A DNA stretch of 64,000 nucleotides, from assembly GCA_963855995.1 (NCBI GenBank), contig OY979721.1, positions 620,001-684,000 of the forward strand, read 5' to 3'. The notes beneath the pieces were generated by a model. That model was not told where the DNA came from. It worked only from the letters and a program-made list of their open reading frames with translations, and ran no database searches. This DNA comes from Muricea muricata (Eukaryota > Cnidaria > Anthozoa > Malacalcyonacea > Plexauridae). Of the stretch, positions 9,466-21,720 are shown one piece after another. Position numbers and translations under genes: made by a program. How positions within the stretch are numbered: position 1 is the stretch's first letter; each line of letters begins with the position of its first letter.

Positions 9466-9974
9466 AATGACATCATTTAGTAGTTAAGCGAGTAAAACTA
9501 TTTAAATATGGCAATGTTGTTAAATTTTTTTAGGTCCTTATTCGTCAAGAACATTAAATGAAACAAATAATTTAACATATTAATTTCACAAATAATGTTT
9601 TTGTTACTTAAACCATTCAATTATATTGGCATATTCAAACAGTTTTACATGCTTAACTACTAAATGACGTCATTATGGGTATGATCTATTGCACAACTGA
9701 CACTGACAACGTTAGTTCGAGAATTAAATCATATGTGTAATTGTAATTATAGTTATACCTATAGCTCAGCAGAATTACGAAGAACTCAGTTAGGGGTAAT
9801 CCCAATCAACAGTGTCGACATCTCTTGGGCAAGTAGTGACACTTCACCCTCAAGTCTACAGTAGGTATCAAAACCACGACTTCAGGGACAGTAGAGAGCC
9901 AAATCCACAATCTTAGATTGAATGGAACGTATTTTGAAGATTATAACAACCTTAGTACAGATTTAAGTTCTTAC

Positions 9975-10055
9975 ATCATTTTTCCTAGCGCTCCGAGATT
10001 GGTTGATTTGATCTTAAAGCGATCAGTTTTTCCTCTTTCAAAGTCATCACTGTCC
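9975..10055 (-). CDS. PLAT domain 2, second exon
   Basis: This 81-nt exon encodes RDSDDFERGKTDRFKIKSTN plus LGALGKM, the typical PLAT middle. Donor GTAAGA follows and phase 2 matches the previous exon. The expected next exon (RIGHDN to GWFL) was not found between 9,306 and 9,975. Confidence 0.8.
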
Positions 10056-10169
10056 CTCAAACGATATGCAAGAACTGAGTGAGTTAGGCATTCCCAACAG
10101 TAGTCATTTATTCCTCGAGAACCTCAAGAACAGATTGTTTACAACCTAGACAGTAACGTTCTCCGTTTA

Positions 10170-10392
<223 letters not shown>

Positions 10393-10397
10393 CTTAC

Positions 10398-10512
10398 CTG
10401 TTGGGTAATGGTACTTTTGGGGTTGTTCCTTTAGCACCAAATAAAGTCATGCACACTTTTGCATCTATTTCTGCTCCGCGTATGTCTCCCGTCTCAACTG
10501 ACACTTCGTAAA
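10398..10512 (-). CDS. PLAT domain 2, first exon
   Basis: It runs from acceptor TTCCAG to donor AACAG|GTAAGT and encodes VYEVSVETGDIRGAEIDAK followed by VCMTLFGAKG. The usual GAGTDA loop reads GAEIDA here. Phases are 1 in and 2 out. Confidence 0.82.
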
Positions 10513-10763
10513 CTGGAATCAGAGAAAAAATAAACGAGACTTTTTAAAGAACAACTTTTAAAAGGCAAATATATCCTAATCTCGAGTGGAAATCATACAC
10601 ATGTCGAGACAGAAAAAGTGGAGAAAAATTCATCATTAATTTTCGGTGCTCCAGCAGGAATCGAACTTACTCTATTTTCAACCACTAATACTTTTCCGTA
10701 GTTTTAAACTGGCCCAAAAATCATCATTTTGATTTATACCAGGCAAACTCTTAAACAACTAAC

Positions 10764-10941
10764 CTGTTTTTACTGGTTTTGAAGTACCGCTATTGGCTTG
10801 TAGCTGTCGTTTGATGTGACAATCACCCTCAAACAATGACAACCATTGAAAACACGGGAATGTCCTGACTTTCTTATTTCTTGTGTTCTTTACCAATACT
10901 TCAAGTATGAACCAGCCCTGCTTCCTTTCTATGCCATCATG
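10764..10941 (-). CDS. PLAT domain 1, C-terminal exon
   Basis: The exon runs from acceptor TTTGTAG to donor ACAG|GTTAGT and encodes HDGIERKQGWFILEVLV, then a FPCFQWL segment and an acidic/basic tail. These match the closing strands of a PLAT repeat. Phase 0 in and 1 out agree with both neighbours. Confidence 0.82.
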
Positions 10942-11064
10942 CTACAAATAAAAAATGCTTTTCAATAACACAGTCGCAACCCTATTAAGCGAACAAGAAG
11001 TTTGCTTAGAACAGGTGTTGGTTTACGTTTAGATTACGCCAACGACAAATGTTGTTTTACTACC

Positions 11065-11200
11065 AGAAACAATAAAACACAATTTGACATTTCAAGCGAA
11101 TGCTCTTCGCCAAAAGTTAGACGTACCACTTCCTAATGAAGAACCTTTGCTCGAAACGTCGATTTTTACTTTATTGTTCCTGACAATGTCGTTCCTTAAT
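11065..11200. mobile_element. MITE, AAAGATCC/CGAAACG family, copy 4
   Basis: It has inverted ends AGAAACAATAAAACACAATT and TTTTTACTTTATTGTTCCTG and internal TTTGCTCGAAACGTCGA. It is non-coding and intronic. Confidence 0.62.
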
Positions 11201-11426
11201 TTCGTGTAGTTTTGACTCCACTACCTACACTAGTGTAGGATTGAGCTGACTCTGCAACGTCGGTTTTAGATCGCAACCAGTAGTGAACCCAGCCTGACAA
11301 TTTGGTCATGCTATGCAAATTTAAATCATTATCACTATTCATTTCTTTAGAAATTGATTTCATATACAGTCTATAAGCACAGAAAAAATGGCATTTGCAT
11401 GAACACATATCAGGCTGGTTCACCAC
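11196..11426 (-). pseudogene. Penelope-like ORF fragment
   Basis: The 76-codon frame contains KSISKEMNSDNDLNLHSM, nearly identical to the segment upstream of the GIY-YIG domain at 56,094-56,666. It is therefore a truncated copy of the same Penelope-like family, not a host exon. Confidence 0.7.
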
Positions 11427-11673
11427 TGATCACAACAATGAACAGTAAGACGCGAAAACGAGTATACTGATGACAGGTTGCTTATTTGCTGAAATTTGAA
11501 ATCTGCTGTTGTTTAGTTGATTCATCACATAACTTAGGGCTGTATGTTGGCCGATACAAATATTGTTGTATCGCTATAAGTGAAATAACCTATATCTTGT
11601 AGATAGAACATCATCTGCCAAACAATTTAAAATAATGATATTGAAATTTTGATGAGTTCACAATGAGTGTTAC

Positions 11674-11843
11674 CTCAACATTAAGAATCTTTATATCTCC
11701 AATTTCAGGGCCGCGTACTGTGAATGTTTCTTCTGAACCAGGTTTAAATGAGAACGGAGGTTCATAAAGATACAGTACGAACTTGATTTCATTCCCTCAG
11801 ATTTATGATATAAATCTTTGCTGCCTTTTAACTCAACAAATAC
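11674..11843 (-). CDS. PLAT domain 1, central exon with frameshift
   Basis: It starts VFVELKGSKDLYHKSEG and ends in another frame with FTVRGPEIGDIKILNVE before GTAACA. The 170-nt length is one base short of the 171 needed for its phase 0-0 neighbours, and the frame changes near 11,800. This indicates a 1-nt deletion or a sequencing error. Confidence 0.75.
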
Positions 11844-11934
11844 CTGAAATATATAATGTGCAGAAAAGCATGAAACAACTTATTTAGCTGTGTTCATTTT
11901 ACAAAGGCTGGGATGCTGGAAACATAGGGAAAAA

Positions 11935-12165
11935 CACTAGAGAGAGAAGAATATTAGCGAGATAGAATCAACATTATAGAAAGAAAAACATTAGAGAGAC
12001 GCAGGAATATTAGAGGGATAGAATCGGTATTAGAGAAGGAAAAACATTAGACAAAGAAAGAAGATTAGACAGGTAAAATCAATATTAAAGAAGGAGAAAC
12101 ATTAGAGAGAGAGACAATGTAAGAGAGATATGATCAACATGATAGAAAGAAAAACACTGGAGAGA
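11935..12165. repeat. Degenerate purine-rich tandem repeat, about 60-bp unit
   Basis: Repeated words such as GAAAAACATTAGAGAGA and GATAGAATCAACATTATAGA alternate about four times. It lies between PLAT exons. Confidence 0.7.
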
Positions 12166-12330
12166 GCAAATTCAAAAATGGGGTAGAGAGGCAGCATATG
12201 GGACACTAGATATTGCAAAAATCTGATTATTAATGTGAAGTTTGAAGCATTCAGATTGCTTCAAATTTCACACAAGAGACCAAATACAGTGGGTCTCCTT
12301 TAAAGATTTGTCAATAGATATATTACTTAC

Positions 12331-12426
12331 ATGAGCATCAGTGCCTGCACTCTTCCTTTCATCAGTTCTTACAACAACCTTGTAAACAATTCCAGAACCT
12401 TTTCTCCTTCTGCCTTTGTGTTCAGG
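12331..12426 (-). CDS. PLAT domain 1, first strand exon
   Basis: This 96-nt phase 0-0 exon runs from TTTCAG to GCTCAT|GTAAGT. It encodes a basic stretch, then VYKVVVRTDERKSAGTDAH, the opening of a PLAT domain. The next exon supplies VFVELKG, restoring the usual GTDA-VFVEL core. Confidence 0.85.
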
Positions 12427-12479
12427 CTGAAACATAATGAAGATATCAAGATACACAACAATGGTAACTCTGAATAAAG

Positions 12480-12615
12480 ACACCATTATGATTCAACGTT
12501 TTGACTCTGTTTAGTCATCATCAGGATCACTAATCATTAGTCATCATCAGGATGACTAAATAAAGTCGAAACGTTGAATCATAATGTTGTCATTATTCAG
12601 AGTTACCGTTGTTGT
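12480..12615. repeat. Foldback with CATCATCAGGATGACTAA
   Basis: The inverted arms ATGATTCAACGTTTTGAC and GTCGAAACGTTGAATCAT flank a doubled TCATCATCAGGAT. The CGAAACG and CTGATGA words recall degenerate hammerhead or Penelope termini, but the core is incomplete. Confidence 0.5.
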
Positions 12616-12985
12616 GTACTTTATGAAAATACTCAGTGGTTGCTGCAAATATCAAGATATTTGTTTGGATCAATCTGTTAATAAATAATGGAGCTCACAT
12701 ACTGACATTTTACTTTGGATATATCAGTTCACATACTGATATTTACTTTGGATCAAAACACATTCCTCAGTCCTTCACAGGATAATGCCATGATATACTG
12801 GGCCAATTTTAGTTACCTTGATAGTAATGATGTCTTGAAATCCATTCAAGACTGCCCACATAACTTTCAGCCACTCAAAATCAATATCAGGCATCCAATA
12901 ATGGCAACATGGCTATCTAGCTAAGACCTTAATTTCATAGTGCTTTTTCTTCATCAATGGTCGACAACAGTTTACAATCATTTAC

Positions 12986-13260
12986 CTTAAAGAGCTTCGT
13001 TTGCGATGCAGATGATTCAAATCTCCTGGAGTAGTAACGAGTAAGATGTGGGTCGTTAAGTGCACTGTATGGTTCGTTAAGATACTGACGTCCGCCAGTT
13101 GCCTGAGCTCTTGTTGGTAAGCCAAGTGTTTTGCGGCAAGCATACGGCGCTAACTTGCTGACACGAGAATCTTGGGGTGTATGATGTAATGACACATTGT
13201 ATTTCTTAAGAGGTCTTGCTGGTATAGCATTGGGATTCTGCCACAGAGGACGTGTTGGTG
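12986..13260 (-). CDS. PLAT gene exon, Pro/Arg-rich pre-PLAT region
   Basis: This 275-nt exon runs from acceptor TTTTAG to donor TTTAAG|GTAAAT. It encodes about 91 residues (beginning PTRPLWQNPNAIPARPL) without PLAT motifs, probably a flexible N-terminal region. The phases (2 in, 0 out) fit both neighbours. Confidence 0.75.
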
Positions 13261-13792
13261 CTAAAAGGTAGATGTGTAATATAGTATTTATTACACTAAT
13301 TGCTTGAAAAGATCACTTTTCTACTGAGGTTAATGGCAGCTGGTACATTAGCCAAAGATGTTCTACAAAGCCATTCAGTGATAAATCTGACTCTACTTTG
13401 AAAGAAATTCACCATGAAACATTAGCGAAGGTCAGATGTGTTGTTCAAAACATCTCGCATAATCAAAAATTCTAGTAGGTCCACTACATGTTGCTCTAGC
13501 AGTATCAAACTTGGCCGCTTATAAAATATTCACAATATAACTTTGATATAATAGATTGAAATAGTCTACATACTTTGTCAGTTAACACAAAAATTTTGCT
13601 GATTTTTGCTCACATCCATAGTTGTTTATATTTTCATTTGTACTATACATTTAAGATCATTTTGGACCTAATATTTTATATGGGAGAGACCTAAGATATA
13701 ATCTATCACAGAACAAGTCTGTGATGTGCGATTAAGTCCATTTATTGACGATCTTGAAATCAGTGGGTAGACTGATTCACAGTCAATTCAAA

Positions 13793-14599
13793 CAGGGGTG
13801 GATCCAGTAGTGTTTTTTCAGAAGGGTGCCAGGTGAGTCGAGTGGCGAAGGTGCGAGGTCCATAGGGGGGGGGGGTCCAGAGCATTCCCCCCTGAAAATT
13901 TTGAAAATTAGAACCCCAGAAGTACCATTTTCTGCAATTTGAACATTGAATTATGAGCTTCAGCTTGACTTAAAAAAAAGAGGAAAAACCTTTGAAATTA
14001 TACCATATTTCTGAGCTAAATATCCTGTGTAATTTTTATGTAAGCTTGGCCACAAAATGACTGGACAAGTAAAGCACGCTTACACCAAGCACGTGCAATA
14101 TTGAAAAGTTAAAATGGCGACAAATGTGGATTTTTACTATAAAACAAGATGCTCTATGGAGCGTTTACTCGCTGGGGCTTGTACTGAAATGATTATGTGA
14201 GATATTGGCAGAGCACAGTTTCTATTTACTACGATCTGAGATACTTCAATATTCACATTTCAGAACAAAATGATTGTCAGGAGTAATAAACATAAACTGG
14301 CTAATGATCTGTCCTCTGGCACAACTTGTTTGATTTTTGTAAATAGGCTACTTTTCAATGGCAAGCCTCGATGAGTGGCCTTTAATATCATATAAAACGA
14401 TTTCTTTGTTTATATTTGAGTGTTTTTGATTAGTGTTTAACCGTCTTTTAATTTCTCTTTTCAATATTGAATACTTATGATGATGGGCATTTACTGAGAT
14501 TATAGTAATACTGATTTTTTGCACCCCCCTTGCACCCCTGTTGACCAAGGCTAACAGGGGTGCACACCCCTGTGCACCCCTCCCCTAAATCCAACCCTC
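13793..14599. mobile_element. hAT-type non-autonomous element with 8-bp TSD
   Basis: The left end CAGGGGTGGATCCAG matches the inverted right end (CTAAATCCAACCCTC) imperfectly. The flanks 13,785-13,792 and 14,600-14,607 are both AATTCAAA, an 8-bp target-site duplication diagnostic of hAT. The interior has G-rich and C-rich tracts and no transposase. It lies in a PLAT intron. Confidence 0.85.
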
Positions 14600-14824
14600 A
14601 ATTCAAAGCTTTCTCAGCAATATTAAGCAGATGTCTCTCTGATGATAAAACCTTTAGTTATTAAAGTGCCACTTGCGCATATTAGCAAATGAAAAAGTAG
14701 TACATTTATAGTGGATATAACAATATTTCAGCTTCATTAGGCAGTTAAATATCATCTAGAAACATGCCAATTGTATTTCTGAACACACTAATGCAGAATT
14801 CTATTTTTCTCAATGATTTCTAAC

Positions 14825-14998
14825 CTGACAATGGCCGAGGTTTCTTCACAGATGGAGTATTTTCTGTTGAAAGTGATTTCGAGCGAGCGACCAGCGATGG
14901 GTCTTGAAGAAGTGTTTTTACCCCTAAAGAACTTTGCATTCTTGCTTTAATCCAATGTTGTTTTACTTCAAGAAATGAACAAAGCCATTGCTCCAGTG
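14825..14998 (-). CDS. PLAT gene exon, N-terminal linker region
   Basis: The acceptor TTGTAG lies just right and the donor TCAG|GTTAGA just left. The exon encodes a non-PLAT polar segment (starting LEQWLCSFLEVKQHW) that ends in a basic Pro/Ser stretch. It enters at phase 2 and leaves at phase 1, which joins exactly to the next exon. The upstream exon was not found. Confidence 0.7.
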
Positions 14999-15270
14999 CT
15001 ACAAGAAAATTTATAAAGAGAACTATAAACTACATTTACGTGACTTGAGTATTGAATGAGACAATTAACACTTATTGACTGGACCCGAGGGAAACAGTAT
15101 GATTTGTGGACCCGAGACTGCTGATTTTATTACATAGTGAGTGTCGTAAGAGAAAAAACTACCACAAATCAATGAAATACGTAAATTTAATCAAACGTTT
15201 TAACATTGTTGCAGTACAACCAGTAAAACAGTAAGAACAGAACTAAGGTCATATTTACTTGTTTGGCCAT
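14999..15270. other. No feature recognised
   Basis: AT-rich sequence right of the first PLAT exon found. The upstream exon or promoter of that gene should lie here or farther right, but I could not identify either. Confidence 0.4.
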
Positions 15271-16256
15271 ATTCACGGGTGAATTAAATGTATTATCATT
15301 TATTGAAAATATTTCAAGAGTTTTGATTAATAGCTGTCAGTGAAATTGTCATATCCGCTTGGTAGTAGCGCAAATTTGGGGTTATGACTTTACCGTGGTA
15401 TATTGAAAACAAATATATAATTTATGAGTCATTTCGTTGTATATTGAAAAACAATGTAACACCATATGACGACACACTAGTTTATGTGTGTTTTGTCAAT
15501 AGCGGGAAAATACAAATGGCTTCCTCAAAGGAAAGGTTCGCCGACCTTTTAATAAATAATAAAACCATTATTGAATTTGGTTCTCACAGGATATGAGGAG
15601 TTACAAAGGCCTTAGTTTGTGTTATCTGCCTTAGCCTCCAGCAGGTAACACAAACCTCTGCCTTAATAATGTCTCATATCCTTCTCGACCTCATTCAATA
15701 AAAATTGTTTAAAGTCCATTGCTTCGGTGTGTTGCCAGGGAGACAGTCGAATTTCTCCACTACACTGTGATATCTTCTTGAACAAAAGAAGCAAGCATAA
15801 TTGAACTTCCACACTTAGTATATATCATAAAAGTTCAACAAATTGATATTTTAAACATGTAAACTCCTATTATTTTTAGTCACACAAAGGGTTAATAAAT
15901 GCCTTCAGTTGTTGCACTTGATAAGTTAGAAACCTCACAACACACAGAAGTGTAAAAATAAACAAAACGTTGCGGTTTATACATACAAAATTAGACATTT
16001 TGTGTTACAAATAAACATGGCATGTAACGCGCGTGAATACCCTGTGTAAATTCGTGAAGTTTGTTAACAAGTACAAGCTTTAATTCAACTTACCACGGCT
16101 TTATTTAGCTATCTTTTGATATTTTTTATACTGGAGTTCCATATACGATGTTATTTTTTTAAGTATTTCGTTCAGAGATCAATGAAAAATACATAAAAAT
16201 TTCATGTAAAATAGCGTCTTGACAGGTCGTTCCAACCTGCAGTAAATAACAAAATG

Positions 16257-16330
16257 TCATCCGCGCGGGACTACACGCGGGACTACACGCGGGACTACAC
16301 GCGGGACTACACGCGGGACTACACGCGGGA
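16257..16330. repeat. 12-bp tandem repeat GACTACACGCGG, about 6 copies
   Basis: Perfect tandem copies would encode (RDYT)n on the plus strand inside the 68-codon ORF 16,254-16,460. The remainder of that ORF has no recognisable domain, so coding is doubtful. Confidence 0.85.
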
Positions 16331-16518
16331 ACAATTTAAATGCTTACCAGTTGATCTGGAACACGGCACTAGTTGTCAAATAGCAATCCATTTTTCGATC
16401 CAAATTATCAAGTTTCTCATGAAATATAATTTATCTCATGAAATTGTTCGAAAACTTTAATAAGCCAATCAGGCTATGAAAAAATATTCTTAAAACAATT
16501 GTCAGATTACAAGGTCAG

Positions 16519-17058
16519 TCAGAGGCGTGGGAACGAATTAAAAGCTGGGGGGCTGAACATACGAGCGCCGAAGGCGCGAGCTCTGTGGAGGGGTCCGGGG
16601 GCATCCTCCCCCGGGAAATTTTGAAAACTAGATCCCTGGAAATGCCATTTCCGGTGATTTGGGCACTTAATTTGGAGTTTATTTTGATTGCAAAAATGAG
16701 CTAAATTTGGCACATTTTTTACAAAAGATGTGAATAATGTATAAAGATTTCAAGAAAAAATGCATTAGTTGAATTTTGGATGTTGATTAGTGAATGTGAA
16801 TTTCTGATATCTATACTAAATGCTTATTGAAGTCAAATACTGATTTTATGGGTCCTATAACAATGTAATTAGATATTGACACGAGAACAGGGAAATCTAA
16901 CATTCTAACCATTCTAACACACTATCTAACACAACATTCACGTGATTAAAATCACGCCGGCGGCCGGACAGATTTTTTTTGGGGGGGGCTTAGCCCCTCC
17001 TTACAAAATTTGGGGGGAGGGGGCTCGAGCCCCCCCCCCCCTGTTCCTACGCCACTGA
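16519..17058. mobile_element. hAT-like non-autonomous element
   Basis: The ends TCAGAGGCGTGGGAACGA and GTTCCTACGCCACTGA are inverted, a common hAT terminus. The flanks AAGGTCAG and CTGGTCAG are near-identical 8-mers. The interior has a GTCCGGGGGCATCCTCCC word and poly-G/poly-C runs. It is nested in the element at 15,270-17,400. Confidence 0.75.
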
Positions 17059-17399
17059 CTGGTCAGTCAATACACGACATGAGCCATAATGTCGTATATT
17101 TGTTTTCAATATGCGACGAAATGACTCATGATTATTATATTAAATTTGCCACAATTTACAAATGATTTACAGATACACTTAAAATACATGTACTAATACA
17201 AAATACAAAAAGACAAGAATGTGACAGGAGAAAGGAACAGGATATACGTCCCACTTGACACCTAACTCATAATGTCTTATATTTATTTTGAACCCCAAAT
17301 TTTGACAACTACCAAGCGGATATGACGATTTCACCTTTAGCTCTTAATCAAAACTCCTAAAATATTTTCAATAAATAATAATCACCAATAATCACTTCA

Positions 17400-19200
17400 C
17401 CCTGGACGAATAATTGTTAATTATTTCGCAAATAAATGCCTGTAATTCTGTAAATAGCTACGTTTTCAGTCTTTTTGCTTATATTTTAGTTTGGTTATCC
17501 AATGTTTCTCTGGCTGGGTGATTGTGGAAACACACTCGCTAATTATGATTCCCAGATTCAAAATCTCGTTTAGCCAATCATGAGCCATGTAAGAAAACAT
17601 GCTTTGGAAAAATACATTGGTTCTTCATATCAGGCTGTCTTTAATCGAGTTTACCGAAAGAAGATCACCACATAAAAACCGGGCAATTATGCAAAACAAA
17701 AACTTGAAAATAAATCCTACCACACATAGACAGATTGTAAAATTTACAACCCAGATTTCATAAACACAAAAAGCACTTCAAATCAACAATTTATAAATCC
17801 ATTTTTAAAATATTCTCCGAGCCAGTGTCCGGGCGAAGCCCGGGGCGAGGGTTACGAACGGACTTATCAACTATGAACGTTATACATAGGTGTTAGACTG
17901 TTGCTTACGTTGCATGGCGTGGATTGCGCTTACTAAGAACATGGCGGAAATCTTTCGTCAGCTCGCGTAAGCATGTCAAAAACTTGTAACAGATATTTGG
18001 CGAAGATAGACATCTGGTACAATAGTAATCTGTCACGATGCACTTGCTGGGAATTTTATCCCAGCAAGTGCATAGAGGCATTCACCCCCCTGACAATCTC
18101 AAAATGGCTCTGATATGCAAGGAGTCCGAATTGACAAAATAAAAACCAACTAAAAATATTTCTGTTGTCTCCATAAAATAATACTCGCACATAATCAAAT
18201 TTGGCAACTCCAAATGCCACTGTCCTACCAGAAAACGAGTCAACGGATACAGTTTTCAAAAGTTATTTAATATTTTCTTTTGGTGCCATCGTTCAAGGAG
18301 TGAGATGCGCAGACAAAGTCCTGGCTTCAAGTTCAAGCGTTTTCTGTGGACATGCCATTTAAATTTATGTGGTGTTTTCACAAAATTATACTTTGAGCAA
18401 TGAGCATGTCATTTCGCGTTGGATGCCAAAACCAAAAAGACAGTAATCCGATAGAGAAAAAGAAATCTTATAAATAGTGGGAAAACAGTCAAGGGAAGGA
18501 TTAACTATTTCAAATCATTCAAGACCTTTTTAGATTAGAAAGAACTTTCAGTTGGACAAGTAAAAATGACTTCATATTTACGTGGTTCTAGTGACAAGAA
18601 CTGGACATGAGAACTAAAGGAAAGATAGCGTAACATATAGAGTTGGATAACTATGTAGATATTCATTTTATTAATATATTAATGTATAGTTTTGGGATGA
18701 AAACATCAGCTTCTTTTGCTGGGATTTATGTATAGTAAATCCTTCCTACTTTTATTGGCAATTGAATTAATCAAGGGGGCAAATGTACGTTAGACAGCCA
18801 AAAATGCACAGGTTGCAGCAAGTTATAAGACTTTCACAGGGAAATTTTGCAAGAACCATGAATGGAAGTTGATATGGGAAATATACAATTTCCCATGTTA
18901 AACTCACACATGGGAAAGTTGCACAAATCTCATTAAAAAAGTGATATTTACCATTTATTTAAACTATATCCAAACCTCAACCCCATGTGCTGTTGTGCAC
19001 CAGTCATGCTTGTTTCATTTTAAACACTTAAAATATTACAATTAGCCTGTTGAATTCTAATGCAGTGGTGTTAAACATCTACATGTATATAGCATAACCC
19101 AGGCAACCAATCATGCTAATACTCAAATACACCTGAGGAGTGTAACAACGTTCTGCCTATTACATGAAACAAATTTGTCTTAAGGCTTACAGGAGAAAGG
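17400..19200. other. Intergenic, no gene recognised
   Basis: Mostly AT-rich unique-looking sequence. A GGGCGAAGCCCGG hairpin word near 17,830 and an inverted CCAGCAAGTGCA pair near 18,040-18,070 suggest transposon edges. The minus ORF at 18,056-18,259 shows no recognisable family. Confidence 0.4.
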
Positions 19201-19212
19201 TCATCTCGGCGT

Positions 19213-19600
19213 TTATCTCGCTCTTGCGAGATAACGCATGTTCTCGAGCAGCTGTGGCAAACTGTCCGATGCTGCATCTGGTTTGGCTTTAAGGATGCTG
19301 TCCCCCAACTCTGGGCCAGCGCATTGGAAAAGCTGTGCTGGTGCTGAGGATTCGTCTATCTCGATCCAGCGCGGGATACTTCCCATCGACGTACGAAGAC
19401 GTTCCATTCCTCTGTGGAGACTCCAACGTTCACCTTTGGTCGATCTAATTTGGGGCCTCGTAGTACTGGCTCTGGTCCAGATGCAGATGCAGTGGCTGTG
19501 GGTGCTGTATTTTGATGAGCCAGGCCAGGATTGGTCAGCTATGCGATCGCTAGATCTTCACTAACGTCTAATGTTGTGAATTCGCAATGAGGGACAAAGC
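19213..19600 (-). pseudogene. Possible retroelement-derived coding remnant
   Basis: This GC-richer island has overlapping open frames on both strands. The minus frame (19,213-19,407) reads plausibly as protein, with SIPRWIEIDESSAPAQLFQC, but carries no motif I can name. It is possibly a gag or recombinase-element remnant, at low certainty. Confidence 0.25.
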
Positions 19601-20162
19601 ATTCTACGACTGTCATTACACTAAACCAATGAGTCGCGAGCGCCACGCGAATAAAAACACGCAGCGTTCTCTTGGCTACCTATGGTTGCAACTTGCAATT
19701 TCCAGTGCAACTTGCTCGGAGCAATTAGCGCGTGATCATTCCAATATTGACACCTTGACGGCAATGTTGCAACATGACGAGCCGCACGAGGTGTGAAAGG
19801 ATTAAGCTTAAGTGAATTTGTAACCATAGGAATATAAGTTTGACACCCATTAGTCATCGCTCAACTATGGTAGAACCTGGTAGGCTGTAATATAATCACC
19901 CTCTTAACACAACTGTTAAATATTAAAATATTGTACTAAATTTATTTTTAATATGGCACAAAACTATGCAGTCATCACTTGATAATACCAACTAATCAAA
20001 CTGTTTCGTAAATAAGGCGCGAAATTAGAATCAGACTGGTTCAACTGACTGTTTATGAAGCATGTTTTCCTGTTGGGCTAACTTGTAGAATACCCGTCCA
20101 CTAGCTACCCATCACTGTGTGGCTATTACGTCATTACAACGATATCTCGTTCTCTAGAAAAA

Positions 20163-20968
20163 ATGGAGTGGGTCAAAATAGCGGATCTTTACAATTGTGA
20201 GGGAAATCCAGCGTCATTCCGTTGGTTTAACGCGGGGACTACAAAACATTCAGAAGCGTTTGTTATTTCATCTTTCGGTATACTGGTACTCGCACTAAGA
20301 CAGCACACCAATAACAATGTATGGAAGGAGTCGGAGGTACTGCAGCGCATACGCGCAACAGTCAATTTACTCTTGAACGGGATTGCGCAAATACAGTCTC
20401 TGCTCACCCTGTTAGCAATAAAGACTTCGCACGAATGGAGATGTATACGAAGACACTGCAAAATAAACTCGACGAACAAAGTAAAGTGATAGAAGGCCTT
20501 AAAATTGCTGCTCAGAAACGCGAATATGCAGAGCAGAAGAATGCGGTTCCCGCGCAATTGAAAACCCCGCGGTCAGCCGAGTCGACTAATAACATTATAG
20601 AGTCGAACGGCCTATCTCCACCAGAGAAAAAGCGAAGGTTAAAACACAAAGGGGAAACCATAACTGCAGCGTTAAAAGATGTGGCCTTTGCACATAACGA
20701 AGATTTGTTTAATGCCCTTGGCAACCTAGCTTCGGAAGATGACAAGTCAGAAGCTGCAGACATTATCAGTGTAACAACAAAAACCGTATTTTCGCGTCTA
20801 GGAGCTATGAAGGCTTTCGATGTCATTGTGCCCGCAGATTGCCAAGACGCTCTTGTAAAGACAATTCGCTTACCAGACTGGAGATACCTTCTTTTAAAAC
20901 TGAAGATACGAATATCGGATCAAGCATGGCAAATGTTGCTAAATTTGACTCAACTTGGACGATCTATG
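20163..20968 (+). CDS. Uncharacterised gene, exon 1 region (coiled coil plus conserved block)
   Basis: An ATG at 20,163 opens MEWVKIADLYNCEGN. The frame that continues to the splice site begins about 20,321 (or earlier by frameshift or small intron). It has a coiled-coil stretch (KTLQNKLDEQSKVIEGL), a basic segment (PPEKKRRLKHKG), an acidic region and a conserved-looking block (LPDWRYLLLKLKIRISDQAW). It ends ATG|GTAAGT at phase 0. I associate this arrangement with large hypothetical-protein families in cnidarian and sponge genomes; no function is known to me. Confidence 0.6.
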
Positions 20969-21084
20969 GTAAGTTGAATAAACCAACTACATTAATTCAG
21001 TAATACAATTACATACATTTTGAATTATGTTCAGTAACAGTTTTCTGTATAATGATCTGAATGTAAACCACAATTAATCGCCCA

Positions 21085-21199
21085 ATAGACACTTCCCGAA
21101 TTTATTCTGTGGGCATACCCCGCCTCATACCTTCATACCCCGCCTCGATTTCAAGCTATTGTTTCGTGTGCACTCAAGCAAATTCGGGAAGTGTCTATT
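21085..21199. mobile_element. MITE with 20-bp inverted ends
   Basis: CAATAGACACTTCCCGAATT is repeated inverted as AATTCGGGAAGTGTCTATTG. An internal ATACCCCGCCTC is doubled. It sits in intron 1 of the uncharacterised gene. Confidence 0.85.
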
Positions 21200-21360
21200 G
21201 ATGACCGTTGTCTAACGGTGTGGTCAATTCAGGTCAATTTCTTTAAGATTGAAGGACAAGATGCGTGTGGACAAAATCAAGGATTAATGTAATATGTACT
21301 CATTCGAGTTGATTAAATACCAAATCTTTAGGGAATTATCACATCACTTTATTTCTTTAG

Positions 21361-21616
21361 AAAAAGTGTGACTTTCCTATCCTTCCAACCAAAAATCAAA
21401 TGTGCGCCATAAGAGAAATGCTCTTTGATGTGACATCTCGAACAATGCTTGTGACAAACCTTTCTGGCCCTATACAAGGAGCACAAGTTAACCTTATTGC
21501 TGCACTAGAATGGTGTATACGAGAAATGCGACTGCACCAACTAGATAGGATTGGCGGCAATTTGCAAATTACAAAATTAGACTTCAATCTTAAATTAGAC
21601 GGCAGACCATTCTGGG
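21361..21616 (+). CDS. Uncharacterised gene, exon 2
   Basis: It runs from acceptor TTCTTTAG to donor TGGG|GTAAGA. The open frame is in phase with exon 1 and encodes KKCDFPILPTKNQMCAIREM and ends KLDGRPFWG. The DGRPFWG motif, interrupted by the intron and resumed by GKDQ in exon 3, supports the splice model. Confidence 0.65.
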
Positions 21617-21720
21617 GTAAGAATACTATAGATTTTCATGTTGAAGTTATGGGTTTGTTAATGAAATCAGCTGCCTTCTTTGCCTCCTATTTCTGCGTCG
21701 TCCAGTGACGAACAATTCCT

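Larger units (their letters stand above)
15270..17400. mobile_element. Foldback/DNA-transposon-like element with about 130-bp inverted ends
   Basis: TTTATTGAAAATATTTCAAG through GTCATATCCGCTTGGTAGT at about 15,290-15,380 recurs inverted at about 17,285-17,390. The pair brackets about 2 kb with no transposase, a 12-bp tandem repeat and a nested hAT-like element. The outer boundaries are approximate. Confidence 0.65.

Noticed and set aside
12480-12615. Third hammerhead ribozyme
   Set aside because: CTGATGA and CGAAACG words are present but on arms that do not give a complete core in one strand.
16254-16460. (RDYT)n repeat protein
   Set aside because: The open frame is produced by a 12-bp tandem repeat inside a transposon; no splice sites or conserved remainder.
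18056-18259. 67-codon minus-strand ORF
   Set aside because: No recognisable family and flanked by inverted words typical of transposon edges.
20189-20557. 122-codon minus-strand ORF
   Set aside because: It is antisense to the uncharacterised plus-strand gene, whose splice phases are consistent.
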